From the NCBI RefSeq assembly GCF_000142905.1, contig NW_013657676.1, positions 168,021 to 232,020 on the forward strand: 64,000 nucleotides of DNA, read 5' to 3'. Shown here in pieces: positions 8,920 to 17,749 of this stretch. Both the position numbers and the translations under genes were made by a program. The notes below the pieces were generated by a model. The model was not told where the DNA came from and ran no database searches. It saw only the letters and a program-made list of their open reading frames with translations. The DNA is from Thecamonas trahens ATCC 50062 (Eukaryota > Apusozoa > Apusomonadida > Apusomonadidae). How positions within the stretch are numbered: the first letter of the stretch is position 1; the number at the start of each line of letters is the position of its first letter.

Positions 8920-10271
8920 CAGAAGACTGCGGCAGCATGTGGGGCCATTGCAGCGAGGGCCCGGACCGCCACATCGAGTGCGTCATCATCGCAGGCAGCC
9001 CAGGCCGAGGTGGCGGCGACAAGGAGGCAAGCGACTGTCTGGTCGTCAGAGATGGGCGGGGCGTGAGTGCGCAGCAGCGCTGCGGCGCGGACAACGTCGC
9101 CCGCATCGGCGGCAAGGACAAGGGCGTCGAGCTTGGTGCCACTGGCCAGGGCAAAGTCGACAGCCGCATCGAGCTCGCCCTGAGCTATGGCGGCGTACTT
9201 GCCGCGGAGAGCAGCAGGCGCAGCGGTGGCAGGGTCGCTGCGGCAGAGGGCGACAACAAGAGCAGCGAGGTGGAGGGCAAAGCGCGATCGAAGGAGCGCG
9301 TCGTCATCACACGCAACGGCGATCTCATCCACAACCGCCACCACAGTGGCGAGCGGCGGGACGGGGCGGCCTGCGGCGGCGGCGGCGGCGAGGTCGCTGA
9401 CGAGGGCATCGGCGGCGGCGGCGGCGGCGGCGCTTCCGGGCGCGACGCTCTTTGCGGCGCAAAGGCCGTGCAACGCCACCGAAGCGTCGTCACTCTCAAA
9501 GTATGCCTGCAGGACGAGGACGTAGAAGGACTGAGCGAGGAGGCGATCGTGCGGGTGGAAGAGCCGGGCGAGCCAAAGGTTGACGAGCTTGGGCGAGGGC
9601 CAGCCGGCGCGCGGCTCGCCGGGATCGCCCTTGCGGAGTGCGAGGAAGCAGCTTGCGGCGTCGGCAATGAGCCCTGCATCGGCTAGCGCAAGACCGGCCT
9701 CGCACAGCTTGCGGAGGTGCTTGCCGCTGGCGACAGCGCCGCTTGCGAGCTTGACCACGATCTTGTACGCCTTCCGGCCAACGTCTGCGATGGCGGGATC
9801 GAGCGGGCGCAAACGCGAGGGGCTGGCGGGTCCGGCCGCCACCGCCCGTAGCTCTGCCACACGCGCCGTGTGCTTGGCCGAGCGCAGATGGGTCTCGAGC
9901 GTGTCTGCCGAGCGGAAGCTCTTGCGGCAGGCGGTGCACCGGGCGCCGCTCGATGGCGACTCGCTCCCACTCCCGCCGCCACTCCCGCCGCTCCCACCAC
10001 CACCGGTCACCAGCCGCTTCGGCACCGCGCCGCCAGCCGCCAGCACAGGCAGCGCCGCCGTGCATCGAGCCTCGCTTTGCAGCGCCAGGGCCAGCCGCCG
10101 GCGCGGTGGGAGCCAGCCGGCCGACTCACTCGCGGCCTCAGCCGCCACCAGCCACGCCGCCACCGCCGAGCACACCGCCGACGGGACACGGACGTCAACA
10201 GGCTCTCCCACCGCTGGAAGCACGTTGTCGATCCAGGGCGCAAACTCTCCACGCGGTATTGTGCCAGCCAT
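8910..10271 (-). CDS. C2H2 zinc-finger protein with helical C-terminal region
   Basis: 453 residues from the Met at 10271 (ATGGCTGGC after a pyrimidine-rich leader); the longer frame upstream is Ser/Pro low complexity. Residues ~125-150 form a single C2H2 finger of the RNA/DNA 'matrin-like' spacing (CTACRKSF ... HLRSAKH), preceded by a Gly/Ser linker. The remaining ~280 residues are Ala-rich helices suggesting PPR/TPR-like or armadillo-like solenoid (GLALADAGLIADAASCFLAL, SFYVLVLQAYFES). No family recognised. A single finger plus helical solenoid would fit an RNA-associated factor, but that is inference. Confidence 0.7.
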   Translation of the reverse strand: MAGTIPRGEFAPWIDNVLPAVGEPVDVRVPSAVCSAVAAWLVAAEAASESAGWLPPRRRLALALQSEARCTAALPVLAAGGAVPKRLVTGGGGSGGSGGGSGSESPSSGARCTACRKSFRSADTLETHLRSAKHTARVAELRAVAAGPASPSRLRPLDPAIADVGRKAYKIVVKLASGAVASGKHLRKLCEAGLALADAGLIADAASCFLALRKGDPGEPRAGWPSPKLVNLWLARLFHPHDRLLAQSFYVLVLQAYFESDDASVALHGLCAAKSVAPGSAAAAAAADALVSDLAAAAAAGRPVPPLATVVAVVDEIAVACDDDALLRSRFALHLAALVVALCRSDPATAAPAALRGKYAAIAQGELDAAVDFALASGTKLDALVLAADAGDVVRAAALLRTHAPPISDDQTVACLLVAATSAWAACDDDALDVAVRALAAMAPHAAAVFCQL

Positions 10272-11152
10272 GGTGAGACAGAGAGAGGCAGAGGGGGGGG
10301 GGTGGGGGGGGGGGGGGGCGGGTGAGGGGGGTGAGGTGCTCGTGCTCGGGATCGGGATCATGATCAGGGGGCGGGATCGAGGGGTGGATAGGGTGGATGC
10401 AGGGGGGGGGGATATCGAGGGCGATGGGGCGGTAGAGGGGGAGTAGGGGGGGGATAAAAGGAAAGAACAGGAGAGGGGGGAGGAAGGAAGGCGGGAAGGG
10501 GCAGGATGGGGGATGGGAGAGTGGAGATTGAGCTGGAAGCGTGGAGAAGTTGTTTTGGAAGAGCGGGGCCTATCCGGAGTGCGGCTGATCACTGGTTTTC
10601 GCTCGGCAAAGCGGGTCCCCTTTACTATGGCACGGCAATGAGCCTCGGCTGCAGACGCGGATGGCGACAAGGTTGCTGATGGGCTTGATGGGCTTGATGG
10701 GCTTGATGGCGACAAGGGAGAGGCACACAGGAACTAGCTCAGGGTGGATGGATGGTACATGGCCGACAATGGTTGCTCCTCGTACGGGCACGCTCACTCT
10801 GATGAGGGGGGCAACGACGACATGAGCTCTCCTCGGCGTGCAGGGCTGTAGCCCGGACTATGACGCCCCCGCCCCCCCTTCCCGATGCTCTGATGACGTC
10901 GATCTCGATGGGAGCCATCTGATGATGGGCTGGATGGGCGGGGAGGATGGGGAGGGGGCACCCATGGCGCGACCGGTGACCTCACCACGAACACGGCGTG
11001 TCACCACCTGTGGCGAGGTCACCACCGAACACCGCCGCAGACGGTGGTTTGGTCCTCATTGCCGACCACGATGATAGTCACTTCTCTCCCCCTCCCCCCC
11101 CCCCCCTCCCCCCATGGTATCCCACAGAACACGCTATGCGCCCCACAGCAGG
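10272..11152. promoter_or_regulatory. Divergent intergenic region, C2H2 gene / SARAF
   Basis: 881 bp without a supported gene. It contains poly-G runs on plus at 10290-10320 and near 10400-10450, a GATGGGCTT 9-bp tandem repeat (about 10678-10709, three copies plus a partial), and a C-rich tract (11088-11113) just before the SARAF start region. A nominal reading frame extending the C2H2 gene upstream is Ser/Pro/Leu low complexity and was not accepted. Confidence 0.5.
10678..10709. repeat. 9-bp tandem repeat GATGGGCTT x3.5
   Basis: Three identical direct copies and a partial fourth, in the divergent region upstream of SARAF. Short and probably neutral slippage product. Confidence 0.8.
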
Positions 11153-12139
11153 ATGCGGGTGGCCGCCTCGCCCTCGTTCGCCCTCGCTCTCGTCCTCGCC
11201 CTCGCCCTCGCCCTCGCCTTCGTGCAGCCTGCACACGGCAAGGCCACCGATCGTATCCTCCTGGCTGATGTCAACTCGCTGATGTTGCGGGCGGGCGAAA
11301 TGACAACGGGCCGGCGGTCGCCGCCAGTGTCGCAGATCGCGTGCGTTGGCGGGCCATGCCAAGTCTTCAAGCCCGAGGTCATCCTCTGCACTAACATGGG
11401 CCCAGGCGGCTTTGGCGGCAACGACATCTCGTGGAAGTGCGAGGCATCGCTGCCGTCCAACTTGGTCTTTGGCTCGACGACCGTTACCTGCGAGGGCTAC
11501 GAGTCGCCGGATGATCCGTACGTGCTCAAGGGCTCGTGCGGCGTCAACTACACCATCAAGCGCGTCGGCAGTGCTTCCCCCACAGGCTACTCGTCGTCCT
11601 CTTACTCTGGCTTTGGCTTTGGCTCGAGCTCGAGCTCGAGCTCAGACTCGGGCTCGTCGTTCTTCTGGTGGCTTGTCGTCGCTGGCCTCCTCTACGTGGC
11701 TTACAAGTACTTTATCGCGCCCTCGCCGCCGCGCGCGCCCGGATCGGGCGGCAGTGGCGGGCACGGCGGCAGCGGCGGTGGTTACGGCGGTGGCGGCGGC
11801 GGCGGCGGTGGCGATGGATACGGCGGCGGCGGAGGCGGCAACTGCATGCCACCGCCGTACTCGGGCGCGTCGTATGCACCACCGCCTGCTGCGCCTGCTG
11901 CCGGCGGCGGCATGTTTGGCGGCTGGGGCGGATTCCTCGGCGGCATGGGCCTCGGCTACATGATGGGCGGCGGGCGGCGGCGCTACGGCTACGGCGGAGG
12001 CTATGGCTACGGCGGAGGCTATCGCCGGCCGATGTTTGGCGGTGGCGGCGGATGGGGCGGCGGCGGCGGCGGTGGTGGCGGCGGTGGCGCGCCGTCGATG
12101 CGAACCACCACCGGCTATGGCGGAACCCGTAATCGTTGA
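11153..12139 (+). CDS. SARAF: SARAF (store-operated calcium entry regulator) homologue
   Basis: 328 residues from the Met that opens a signal peptide (MRVAASPSFALALVLALALA); an earlier in-frame Met at 11114 adds 13 residues. The luminal domain carries the family pattern DRILLADVNSLML, TTGRRSPP, IACVGGPC, EVILCTN, SWKCEASL, TVTCEGYESPDDPYVLKGSC, all with conserved cysteines. One transmembrane helix follows (SSFFWWLVVAGLLYVAYKYFI), then a Gly/Tyr-rich cytosolic tail. Known role in animals: ER membrane protein that slows STIM/Orai store-operated calcium entry after refilling. An IP3 receptor gene lies 10 kb away. The extreme Gly-rich tail is longer and simpler than the animal Ser/Pro-rich one. 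Confidence 0.92.
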   Translation: MRVAASPSFALALVLALALALAFVQPAHGKATDRILLADVNSLMLRAGEMTTGRRSPPVSQIACVGGPCQVFKPEVILCTNMGPGGFGGNDISWKCEASLPSNLVFGSTTVTCEGYESPDDPYVLKGSCGVNYTIKRVGSASPTGYSSSSYSGFGFGSSSSSSSDSGSSFFWWLVVAGLLYVAYKYFIAPSPPRAPGSGGSGGHGGSGGGYGGGGGGGGGDGYGGGGGGNCMPPPYSGASYAPPPAAPAAGGGMFGGWGGFLGGMGLGYMMGGGRRRYGYGGGYGYGGGYRRPMFGGGGGWGGGGGGGGGGGAPSMRTTTGYGGTRNR

Positions 12140-12497
12140 GCTGTGTAAATCCTCCCCCAAGGTGAGACCTTATGCCGATCTCACGATCATCCACTCGTCC
12201 CTCTTCAACCCATCCTCGCTCCGTGCCTCTGTGCCCCGTCGGCAGGTCGGCTCACTCGTCTAAATTTGCGTCGTATATGGTTCGTTCGTTGCCGGGCAGC
12301 GGCACCCCCCGCGCGCGCTGCCGCCCCCCCACCTCCCCTCCCCCCCGGGAACTACCCCCTTCCCCCTTCGTCCTCCCGCCCCCTTGCCCCCCCCTTCCCC
12401 CTACCCCTACCTCCCCAGCTCCCCCCCCTTCTCCCCTCACCCCCCCCCCCCTCCCCTGCAGGCTGCACACGGTCACGGTCAGGGCGAGGAGGTGACC
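12140..12497 (+). promoter_or_regulatory. Intergenic region with C-rich tract and possible 5'UTR intron acceptor
   Basis: 358 bp. The 3' half (12305-12463) is nearly pure C with T, ending in CCCCTGCAG at 12456-12464, 33 nt before the next start codon. This looks like the polypyrimidine tract and AG of a 5'UTR intron; no coding exon upstream could be defined. Confidence 0.4.
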
Positions 12498-14018
12498 ATG
12501 ATCGCCTCGTCAGACGTTCGGGTGCGACTGTACCACGCGTTGCTGGACGCCGACCCGAGGCGCGAGGGCGTGGTGCCTGTGGAGGCGTTCAATGCCGCGC
12601 TGGAGGCTGTCGGCCTGCGGTATGGGACGGAAGAGTGCGACCGGCTGATGACGCAGGTCAAGCTGGTGTCGGACGAGCGCGGGCAGTTTGTCGACTGCTA
12701 CCGTTACCTGGAGGAGATCGAGGGCATTCTGTCGACGCCTGCGGCGGTGCACCACTCGCTGCGCGGGGCGCGTGTGACGGACAACTTCTCGGTGGTGCAG
12801 GAAGAGTACAAGGAGCGGGCCATCCAGCACCGCGACTACATCATGGGCCAGAAGGACCGCATCTACCGGGCGTTCTGCCAGTTTGAGGCCGGCCTCTGCT
12901 CCGAGGCCGAGTTTCTGGACTTTCTTTACGGGTGCGGCGTCGACGACACCCGCGAGCTGCGCAAGATCCTCAAGGTCAAGCGTACCGAGGGCTACATCCA
13001 CTTTTCCGAGCTGATGAAGGTCTGCACCCTGCCGGGGCGGCACCTGACCCAGACCCAGGCCGAGCTCCCGCAGCCGGAGCCGATTGTGTGGGAGACGCAG
13101 AAGCGTTCGACCGACGTTATTTCGTGGCGTGGCGCGGCAAACGAGTTGCGGACCGGCAAGCGGCTTGGCGCCAACACGGTCGGCTACGTGCCAGACGTGC
13201 CGAATCCCGAGGCCCTCGCCGCCCGCCCCTCGCGCGCCATCGACACCGCCGAGTTGACCGCCTTTGAGCGGGTCTCGCAGGAGCGCCTTTACGCCTGCGT
13301 CCGTGACTTTATCCAGGGCGACATCGAGGCGCCGGCATTCCGTGCCTTTCTCCACGACATGCGCATTCCCATCAACCGCGACATGGAGATCCTCATCGAC
13401 CGCCAATCGACCTCGCAGGGCTCGGTCGCCTTTGGCGAGCTGCTCAAGACCATGAACATGGATCAGATCTACGGGTTCAAGGCCGTGCCAGCTGTCAACA
13501 CTTCGTCGGGCGCCGAGCGTGTCCATGGCGACATCATCGGGTGGACAAAGGTCAAGCACGAGGAGGACTTTGCCGTCAAGACCACTCCGGCCAAGCGGTA
13601 CGTCGACCGCCCCAACTCGGGTAACTTTCTGGTGTGGAACGTCCACAACCCGGGCGCAGCTCCACCGCCGGCTGCTCCCGAGTCGGCCTCGGGCGTGGCA
13701 CGCCACGGCCCCTCCGGCGACCACGACAAGATTCTCGAGTGGTCTTCGTGGCGCGACGGTATTCCGCCGGACCAGCCCGTCAACACCCACCGCTCCGGTG
13801 CCACCTCGCGACTCGCCTACGACTCGGGCGACATCTTCACCTGGTCCTCGCGCCAGACAGAAAACGAGGCCGACTACTGGGTCCAGCGTCGCGGCAAGGC
13901 GTCGCCCACACGCAGGCCCGACACCGCCAACCCGCTCGGCTTTGAGACCCACTCGGACAAGCCGCAGCCGCCGCCGTCTGACTGGCGGCAGCAGCTCCTC
14001 TCCACCCGCCCGTGGTAA
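12498..14018 (+). CDS. Degenerate EF-hand and Trp-motif repeat protein
   Basis: 506 residues, no signal or membrane segment. The first ~340 residues contain paired helices like degenerate EF-hands (DADPRREGVVPVEAFNAAL; FIQGDIEAPAFRAFLHDM; QGSVAFGELLKTM) with loops lacking canonical calcium ligands. After it come repeated 'D-[IV]-[IF]-x-W' motifs with Trp at about residues 210, 349, 380, 415 and 449, the last four spaced 31-35 residues, each followed by a polar basic stretch. Such Trp-centred repeats with inert EF-hands are reminiscent of axonemal microtubule-associated proteins; that is inference, and no exact family is claimed. Start chosen at ATG 12498; the in-frame sequence before it is a C-rich acceptor-like tract. 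Confidence 0.7.
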   Translation: MIASSDVRVRLYHALLDADPRREGVVPVEAFNAALEAVGLRYGTEECDRLMTQVKLVSDERGQFVDCYRYLEEIEGILSTPAAVHHSLRGARVTDNFSVVQEEYKERAIQHRDYIMGQKDRIYRAFCQFEAGLCSEAEFLDFLYGCGVDDTRELRKILKVKRTEGYIHFSELMKVCTLPGRHLTQTQAELPQPEPIVWETQKRSTDVISWRGAANELRTGKRLGANTVGYVPDVPNPEALAARPSRAIDTAELTAFERVSQERLYACVRDFIQGDIEAPAFRAFLHDMRIPINRDMEILIDRQSTSQGSVAFGELLKTMNMDQIYGFKAVPAVNTSSGAERVHGDIIGWTKVKHEEDFAVKTTPAKRYVDRPNSGNFLVWNVHNPGAAPPPAAPESASGVARHGPSGDHDKILEWSSWRDGIPPDQPVNTHRSGATSRLAYDSGDIFTWSSRQTENEADYWVQRRGKASPTRRPDTANPLGFETHSDKPQPPPSDWRQQLLSTRPW

Positions 14019-14064
14019 ACACCCACCTGTAACACCGCGACCCTTTCCCTTTGCAGAAGCCACG

Positions 14065-15675
14065 TCAAAGCCTACCCTTGGCCGCCTGCTGCTCCTTGTA
14101 CAGCCGATAGTAGTAGGCGTCCTCCTCGGCCTCGGCCTCGTCGGCGTATGCCACCACGTCGGCCGAGTGCGCCACGTCAAACACCAGCCGCTCCCGCTCA
14201 GCACGGGCATCGACGTGGGTCCGCGGCCCGGACTCGCCGCCAAAAGACGCCGACGCGAGCGCTGCAAACGGATCGTCTTCTTCGTGCTCGGAATCGTACA
14301 GCTCGGGATCAACGGCATCCGGCAAGAGGCTTAGCCCGCCGAACCGGGCCATAAACTCATCGGCGTCGCTGACGTGACGGAGGCCTGACGAGCCGCCGTC
14401 GTCGCCGAGGTATGCCTGCGAAAAGCGGTTGAACGCCGCAACTTCGGGCGCCTGGTCAAGCTCAAAGTACGGGTCGACAAACTCGTGGTCGTCGACGTCG
14501 TCCGCCAGGTCGTCGCCGTCGCGCGACTCGTCGTCGCTCACGTCACGCGGCGCCCACGGGTCGAACCGCCTGACGCTCCTGCTGCCGTCACGCGCGTAGC
14601 CACCTTCGTCGCCGTCCGACGAGTCGTGCGACGCCTCGTCCGGGTAGTCGATCTCCTGCCCGTCGAGCGACTCGTCGAGCTCGTCGTGAACACCGACCTC
14701 GCCGTCCGAGTCGTACTCGCCCATGAGCAGCGACGAGATACCGTACGACTCCAGCGCCATGTTGGCTTCGTTCTCGTCGAGCAGTGCCTCGCCCTGGCAC
14801 ACGTAGTAGTTGCCAATGGCGTTGGCCGTGCCGAGCGACATGCCGCCCCAGTCGTCGTCGTCGTCGGAATCGAGGCCGACGTACGCCTCCGACCCGGCAA
14901 GGACCAGCATCCCAGTCTCGCCGTTCTCGCCCGGAATCCACTCGAGGAGCGTCTCGGTCGACTCGGCCGCGGCCGGCGGAAGGCTGGTGCCCGACGCCGC
15001 GGCGATTGCCCGTGCCACAGCGAGGGCGTCGCCCTTAGCCATTCCGCGCGCTGTCGCGTTGAGCACCGGCATGAGATGCTTTTGCAGCATAGCCCGTAGC
15101 CCGTCGTCATCATCTTGAAGGGTACCGCTCGATCTGGTCTCGGCTTGATCGTCGTCGTCGTCGTCGTCGTCGACCACATCAACCACGTTGATGTGCTTGC
15201 CGCCGCTTGCCCGCAACGTGCGAACCTTGAGCAGCCGCCTGCGGCGGGCGGACTTGCCCGACGCAGCCGCCAGCACACCGGCGTTCTTCTTGCCCAGGGC
15301 GCCCGGACCCGATCGGACCGAGGAGCGGACAACCGACCGTGGACGGGTCGGGCGAGCGCCGGGCGCCGAAGGGGCAAACAGCATGGGCAGGCGTGTGAGG
15401 AGCGAGGCGGTCTCTGCAGCCGTCCGCGCGCCCGCCCGCTCTGCCTGGCTCACCTCGCGGTCTCCCCCTCTCCCGCTCCCCCGCTGCTTCTGCCGCTTGG
15501 CCATGCGCTCCCCGTATCCGTCGTCGCTCGACGACGATGACGAGGTCGACGAGGTCGAGTCGGCCCGCCCGCGCCCGCGCCCGCTCCGCTGCCCGCGGCG
15601 CCGCTTGTAGCGCACAATGGTCAGTGGCGCACCGCCGTCTTCGTCATCACCCACAAGCACTTGCCTCGCAGACAT
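14065..15675 (-). CDS. Acidic nuclear-type protein, weakly Iwr1-like
   Basis: 536 residues starting MSARQVLVGDDEDGG. The N-terminus is Arg/Lys-rich with several NLS-like clusters (KRRRGQRSGRGRGR; KRQKQRGSGRGG; RRRRLLKVR). The C-terminal two thirds are strongly acidic, with poly-Asp runs. The segment EIDYPDEASHDSSDGDEGG resembles the 'YPxEE-SSDGDE' stretch of Iwr1/SLC7A6OS, the RNA polymerase II nuclear import adaptor, but the surrounding pattern is not clearly conserved. Call therefore stays as acidic nuclear protein, with Iwr1 as a low-confidence option. Its stop lies 46 bp from the stop of the convergent EF-hand-like gene. Confidence 0.6.
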   Translation of the reverse strand: MSARQVLVGDDEDGGAPLTIVRYKRRRGQRSGRGRGRADSTSSTSSSSSSDDGYGERMAKRQKQRGSGRGGDREVSQAERAGARTAAETASLLTRLPMLFAPSAPGARPTRPRSVVRSSVRSGPGALGKKNAGVLAAASGKSARRRRLLKVRTLRASGGKHINVVDVVDDDDDDDDQAETRSSGTLQDDDDGLRAMLQKHLMPVLNATARGMAKGDALAVARAIAAASGTSLPPAAAESTETLLEWIPGENGETGMLVLAGSEAYVGLDSDDDDDWGGMSLGTANAIGNYYVCQGEALLDENEANMALESYGISSLLMGEYDSDGEVGVHDELDESLDGQEIDYPDEASHDSSDGDEGGYARDGSRSVRRFDPWAPRDVSDDESRDGDDLADDVDDHEFVDPYFELDQAPEVAAFNRFSQAYLGDDGGSSGLRHVSDADEFMARFGGLSLLPDAVDPELYDSEHEEDDPFAALASASFGGESGPRTHVDARAERERLVFDVAHSADVVAYADEAEAEEDAYYYRLYKEQQAAKGRL

Positions 15676-15931
15676 GATATGTCGGTGAGGTCGAGTGTGG
15701 TGTGCGGTGTGCGGGTGTGAGTGCGAGGGCTTTGGTGGCGAGTGGCGTGGTGCCGTGGTGGTGGGCTGCCGCCGGTTCGTGGTGGATCCGTCGAGTATGC
15801 CCAATGTTGGCGCGCTCTCGGACACCTCTGCGCCGATGTGCATGGCATCGACTGCATTATTGGGTGATGGCTTCTCTACGTTGGTGCTTTAGTTGCTCGG
15901 GGAGTTTAGAGCTGTGCTGCGGGAGTGATGC

Positions 15932-17380
15932 TTACGCGGCTGCGCCCATGAGCGGGGCCGCGGCAGCGTCGGCCCGGAGCCGGACGAGCTGGCGGTCTGC
16001 TTGCCGGCGGCGGCGGGAGCGGATGATGGCCACTCCACTGTCGAGCTCCGGCTGGTCGAGCTTGACGGGCTTGCGGTTGGGTGACTGCGGGTCGATGATG
16101 GCCTTGACCGCCGAGTCGAGACGGTGTCGGATGTCGACGACGGCCCGACGTCCGCGCCCGGTGCGCCCCGACGGCACAGGCGTGTAGCGGTACGGCGCTG
16201 GGCGCTTGATGTGGGCGATGGCGAGCGGAAGGACAAGCCGCTCGTCGAAAATGACCCGCCAGCTCCCGTTGACCCGCCGGATACGCGAGCGCGCGTTGGC
16301 TGCGCTCCGCGCGGGTGCGAGATTGACCGAAGAATGCGAGTTCGCATCGCGACGGCGGGCGTGGGGGCTGATGTGGCGCGCCTCGTGCGCCGCCATCCGC
16401 CGCAACTCCTTCCGCAGCTTGGCACCCTCAAGCAGCGATGCAGAAGCAGAGTCTGTCAGCGGTGGAGCATGAGTGCGCGGCGGCTGGACGCTTCCGACGA
16501 GGCCAGGCACGCGTGCGCAGACCTCCGTCGGCTTGACGACCGGATCAAGGAGGCCACAGACAATGACGCGAGTCGAAGTCTTAGCTGTCGCACACCGCGA
16601 ATATGCAAGTGGTGTGCTGAGTTCGGTCGAGGTGTAGATGCCGCGGCCGTACACCGAGCCGTTGGCGACGTTGACTCCGGCACGGCCGGGAATGATGAGG
16701 CCGCGGTCAAAGATCGAGTTGAACTTGCGCAGGCTTGTCCCGTGGCTGACCACCGACGGTAGAACCTTCATCCGCCGCGATGAGGCAATGAAGCGCTCGA
16801 GCAGCGCGCGGTTGATCGGAGCAGGCTCGATCTTCTCCACCTCGTGCGGCTGCTGCCGGAAATGCGCGCGTGCCACGTCGGTGAACGTGGTCTGGAACTC
16901 GGATGCATCCAGGAACGGCGAGAAGACGCCGCACGAGCTATCATTCCCACCCGGCGCCTCGACTTTGTCCTCGGTCTCAGTCTCGGCCTCACCCTCGCCA
17001 TCAGTGGCGTTGCGTGGGTCGTTGAGCATCTCGAGCGCGACCACAAGGGTGACGGCGTCGACGCGGTCGACACGTTCGTACTTGCGCCGCCATGAGCTCC
17101 GCCGCCCGCAGTGTGCAAAGTACCGCTCGGCCTTGGTCTCGTAGTACTGCAGCGCAAGCTCGTCAGCGTAGTCAAACACAGCCTCGGTCTCGGCGGGGTA
17201 TTCGTCAGCATCAAAGTGAAGGTCGGTCTCTACCGGCCCAGCCGTCGTGCACGCACGCGGTTGCTGGTTGAAAGCGCCCTCGACGTCTGCCAGAGAGGCC
17301 GAGAGTGCCAGCGCCAGCTGCAGATCATCGTCATAGTCTTCAGATCCGCCATGGCCCATCAAACGGGCAAAACTGTCCAT
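15932..17380 (-). CDS. UIM and PARP-like ADP-ribosyltransferase domain protein
   Basis: 482 residues from the Met at 17380 (MDSFARLMGHGG). Residues ~17-31 (DDDLQLALALSASL) match a ubiquitin-interacting motif. Residues ~210-275 are an ART core: VVSHGTSLRKFNSIFDRGL gives the NAD-binding His (about 213), and SVYGRGIYTSTELS gives the Tyr (about 246). The last ART strand appears to be GSWRVIFDERLVLP; the position of the PARP catalytic Glu is then occupied by Trp or Ser, so the triad would be H-Y-(non-Glu). Such proteins are mono-ARTs or inactive binders. The basic region ~285-350 separates the core from this strand. It is divergent from a NADAR gene across 369 bp, suggesting coupled expression of an ADP-ribose writer/reader and an eraser; that link is inference. 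Confidence 0.75.
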   Translation of the reverse strand: MDSFARLMGHGGSEDYDDDLQLALALSASLADVEGAFNQQPRACTTAGPVETDLHFDADEYPAETEAVFDYADELALQYYETKAERYFAHCGRRSSWRRKYERVDRVDAVTLVVALEMLNDPRNATDGEGEAETETEDKVEAPGGNDSSCGVFSPFLDASEFQTTFTDVARAHFRQQPHEVEKIEPAPINRALLERFIASSRRMKVLPSVVSHGTSLRKFNSIFDRGLIIPGRAGVNVANGSVYGRGIYTSTELSTPLAYSRCATAKTSTRVIVCGLLDPVVKPTEVCARVPGLVGSVQPPRTHAPPLTDSASASLLEGAKLRKELRRMAAHEARHISPHARRRDANSHSSVNLAPARSAANARSRIRRVNGSWRVIFDERLVLPLAIAHIKRPAPYRYTPVPSGRTGRGRRAVVDIRHRLDSAVKAIIDPQSPNRKPVKLDQPELDSGVAIIRSRRRRQADRQLVRLRADAAAAPLMGAAA

Positions 17381-17749
17381 GACTGCGGATGTTGAGCAAG
17401 TAGGCTGGTGGCCAAGAATGCGGCGTTTGCAAGTGTGGTTTTGGGCTGGCGGAATTGAAAAAGCCGCGGCGCACTTCCATTTCCGTCTTGGAACCGATTG
17501 GAAGCTCATTCGGAAGAACAAGACCAAAGCGCTGATAACACAGCCAAAGTAGCCGAGGCTCGCACGCCACCAGCCACGCCACGCCACCACATCGCGCCAA
17601 CCTTTCCCACCTTCGCCTCTGCTCCCTTGTGATTGGCACCGATCTTGCGTGGACGATGGCCTCCACCGAGAGCATCAGCAATCCGCTGCTGGAATCCAGG
17701 GACGTTGTAATGAGTACGTCCTGCCGTCACACATAGGCGACTTGTCGAG
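17381..17749. promoter_or_regulatory. Shared divergent promoter, PARP-like / NADAR
   Basis: 369 bp between the two start codons, less GC-rich than neighbouring coding DNA. An alternative plus-strand first exon could start at the ATG near 17656 (MASTESISNPLLES) with a GTACGT donor-like site at 17712, but no acceptor that restores the NADAR frame was found. Confidence 0.45.

Noticed and set aside
10272-10715. N-terminal extension of the C2H2 protein
   Set aside because: Ser/Pro/Leu low complexity derived from poly-C and CT tracts; starts better at MAGTIPRGEF.
12510-14318. 602-codon minus-strand frame over the EF-hand-like gene
   Set aside because: Antisense shadow with Arg/Val/Leu-rich composition; the plus frame has conserved-looking repeats.
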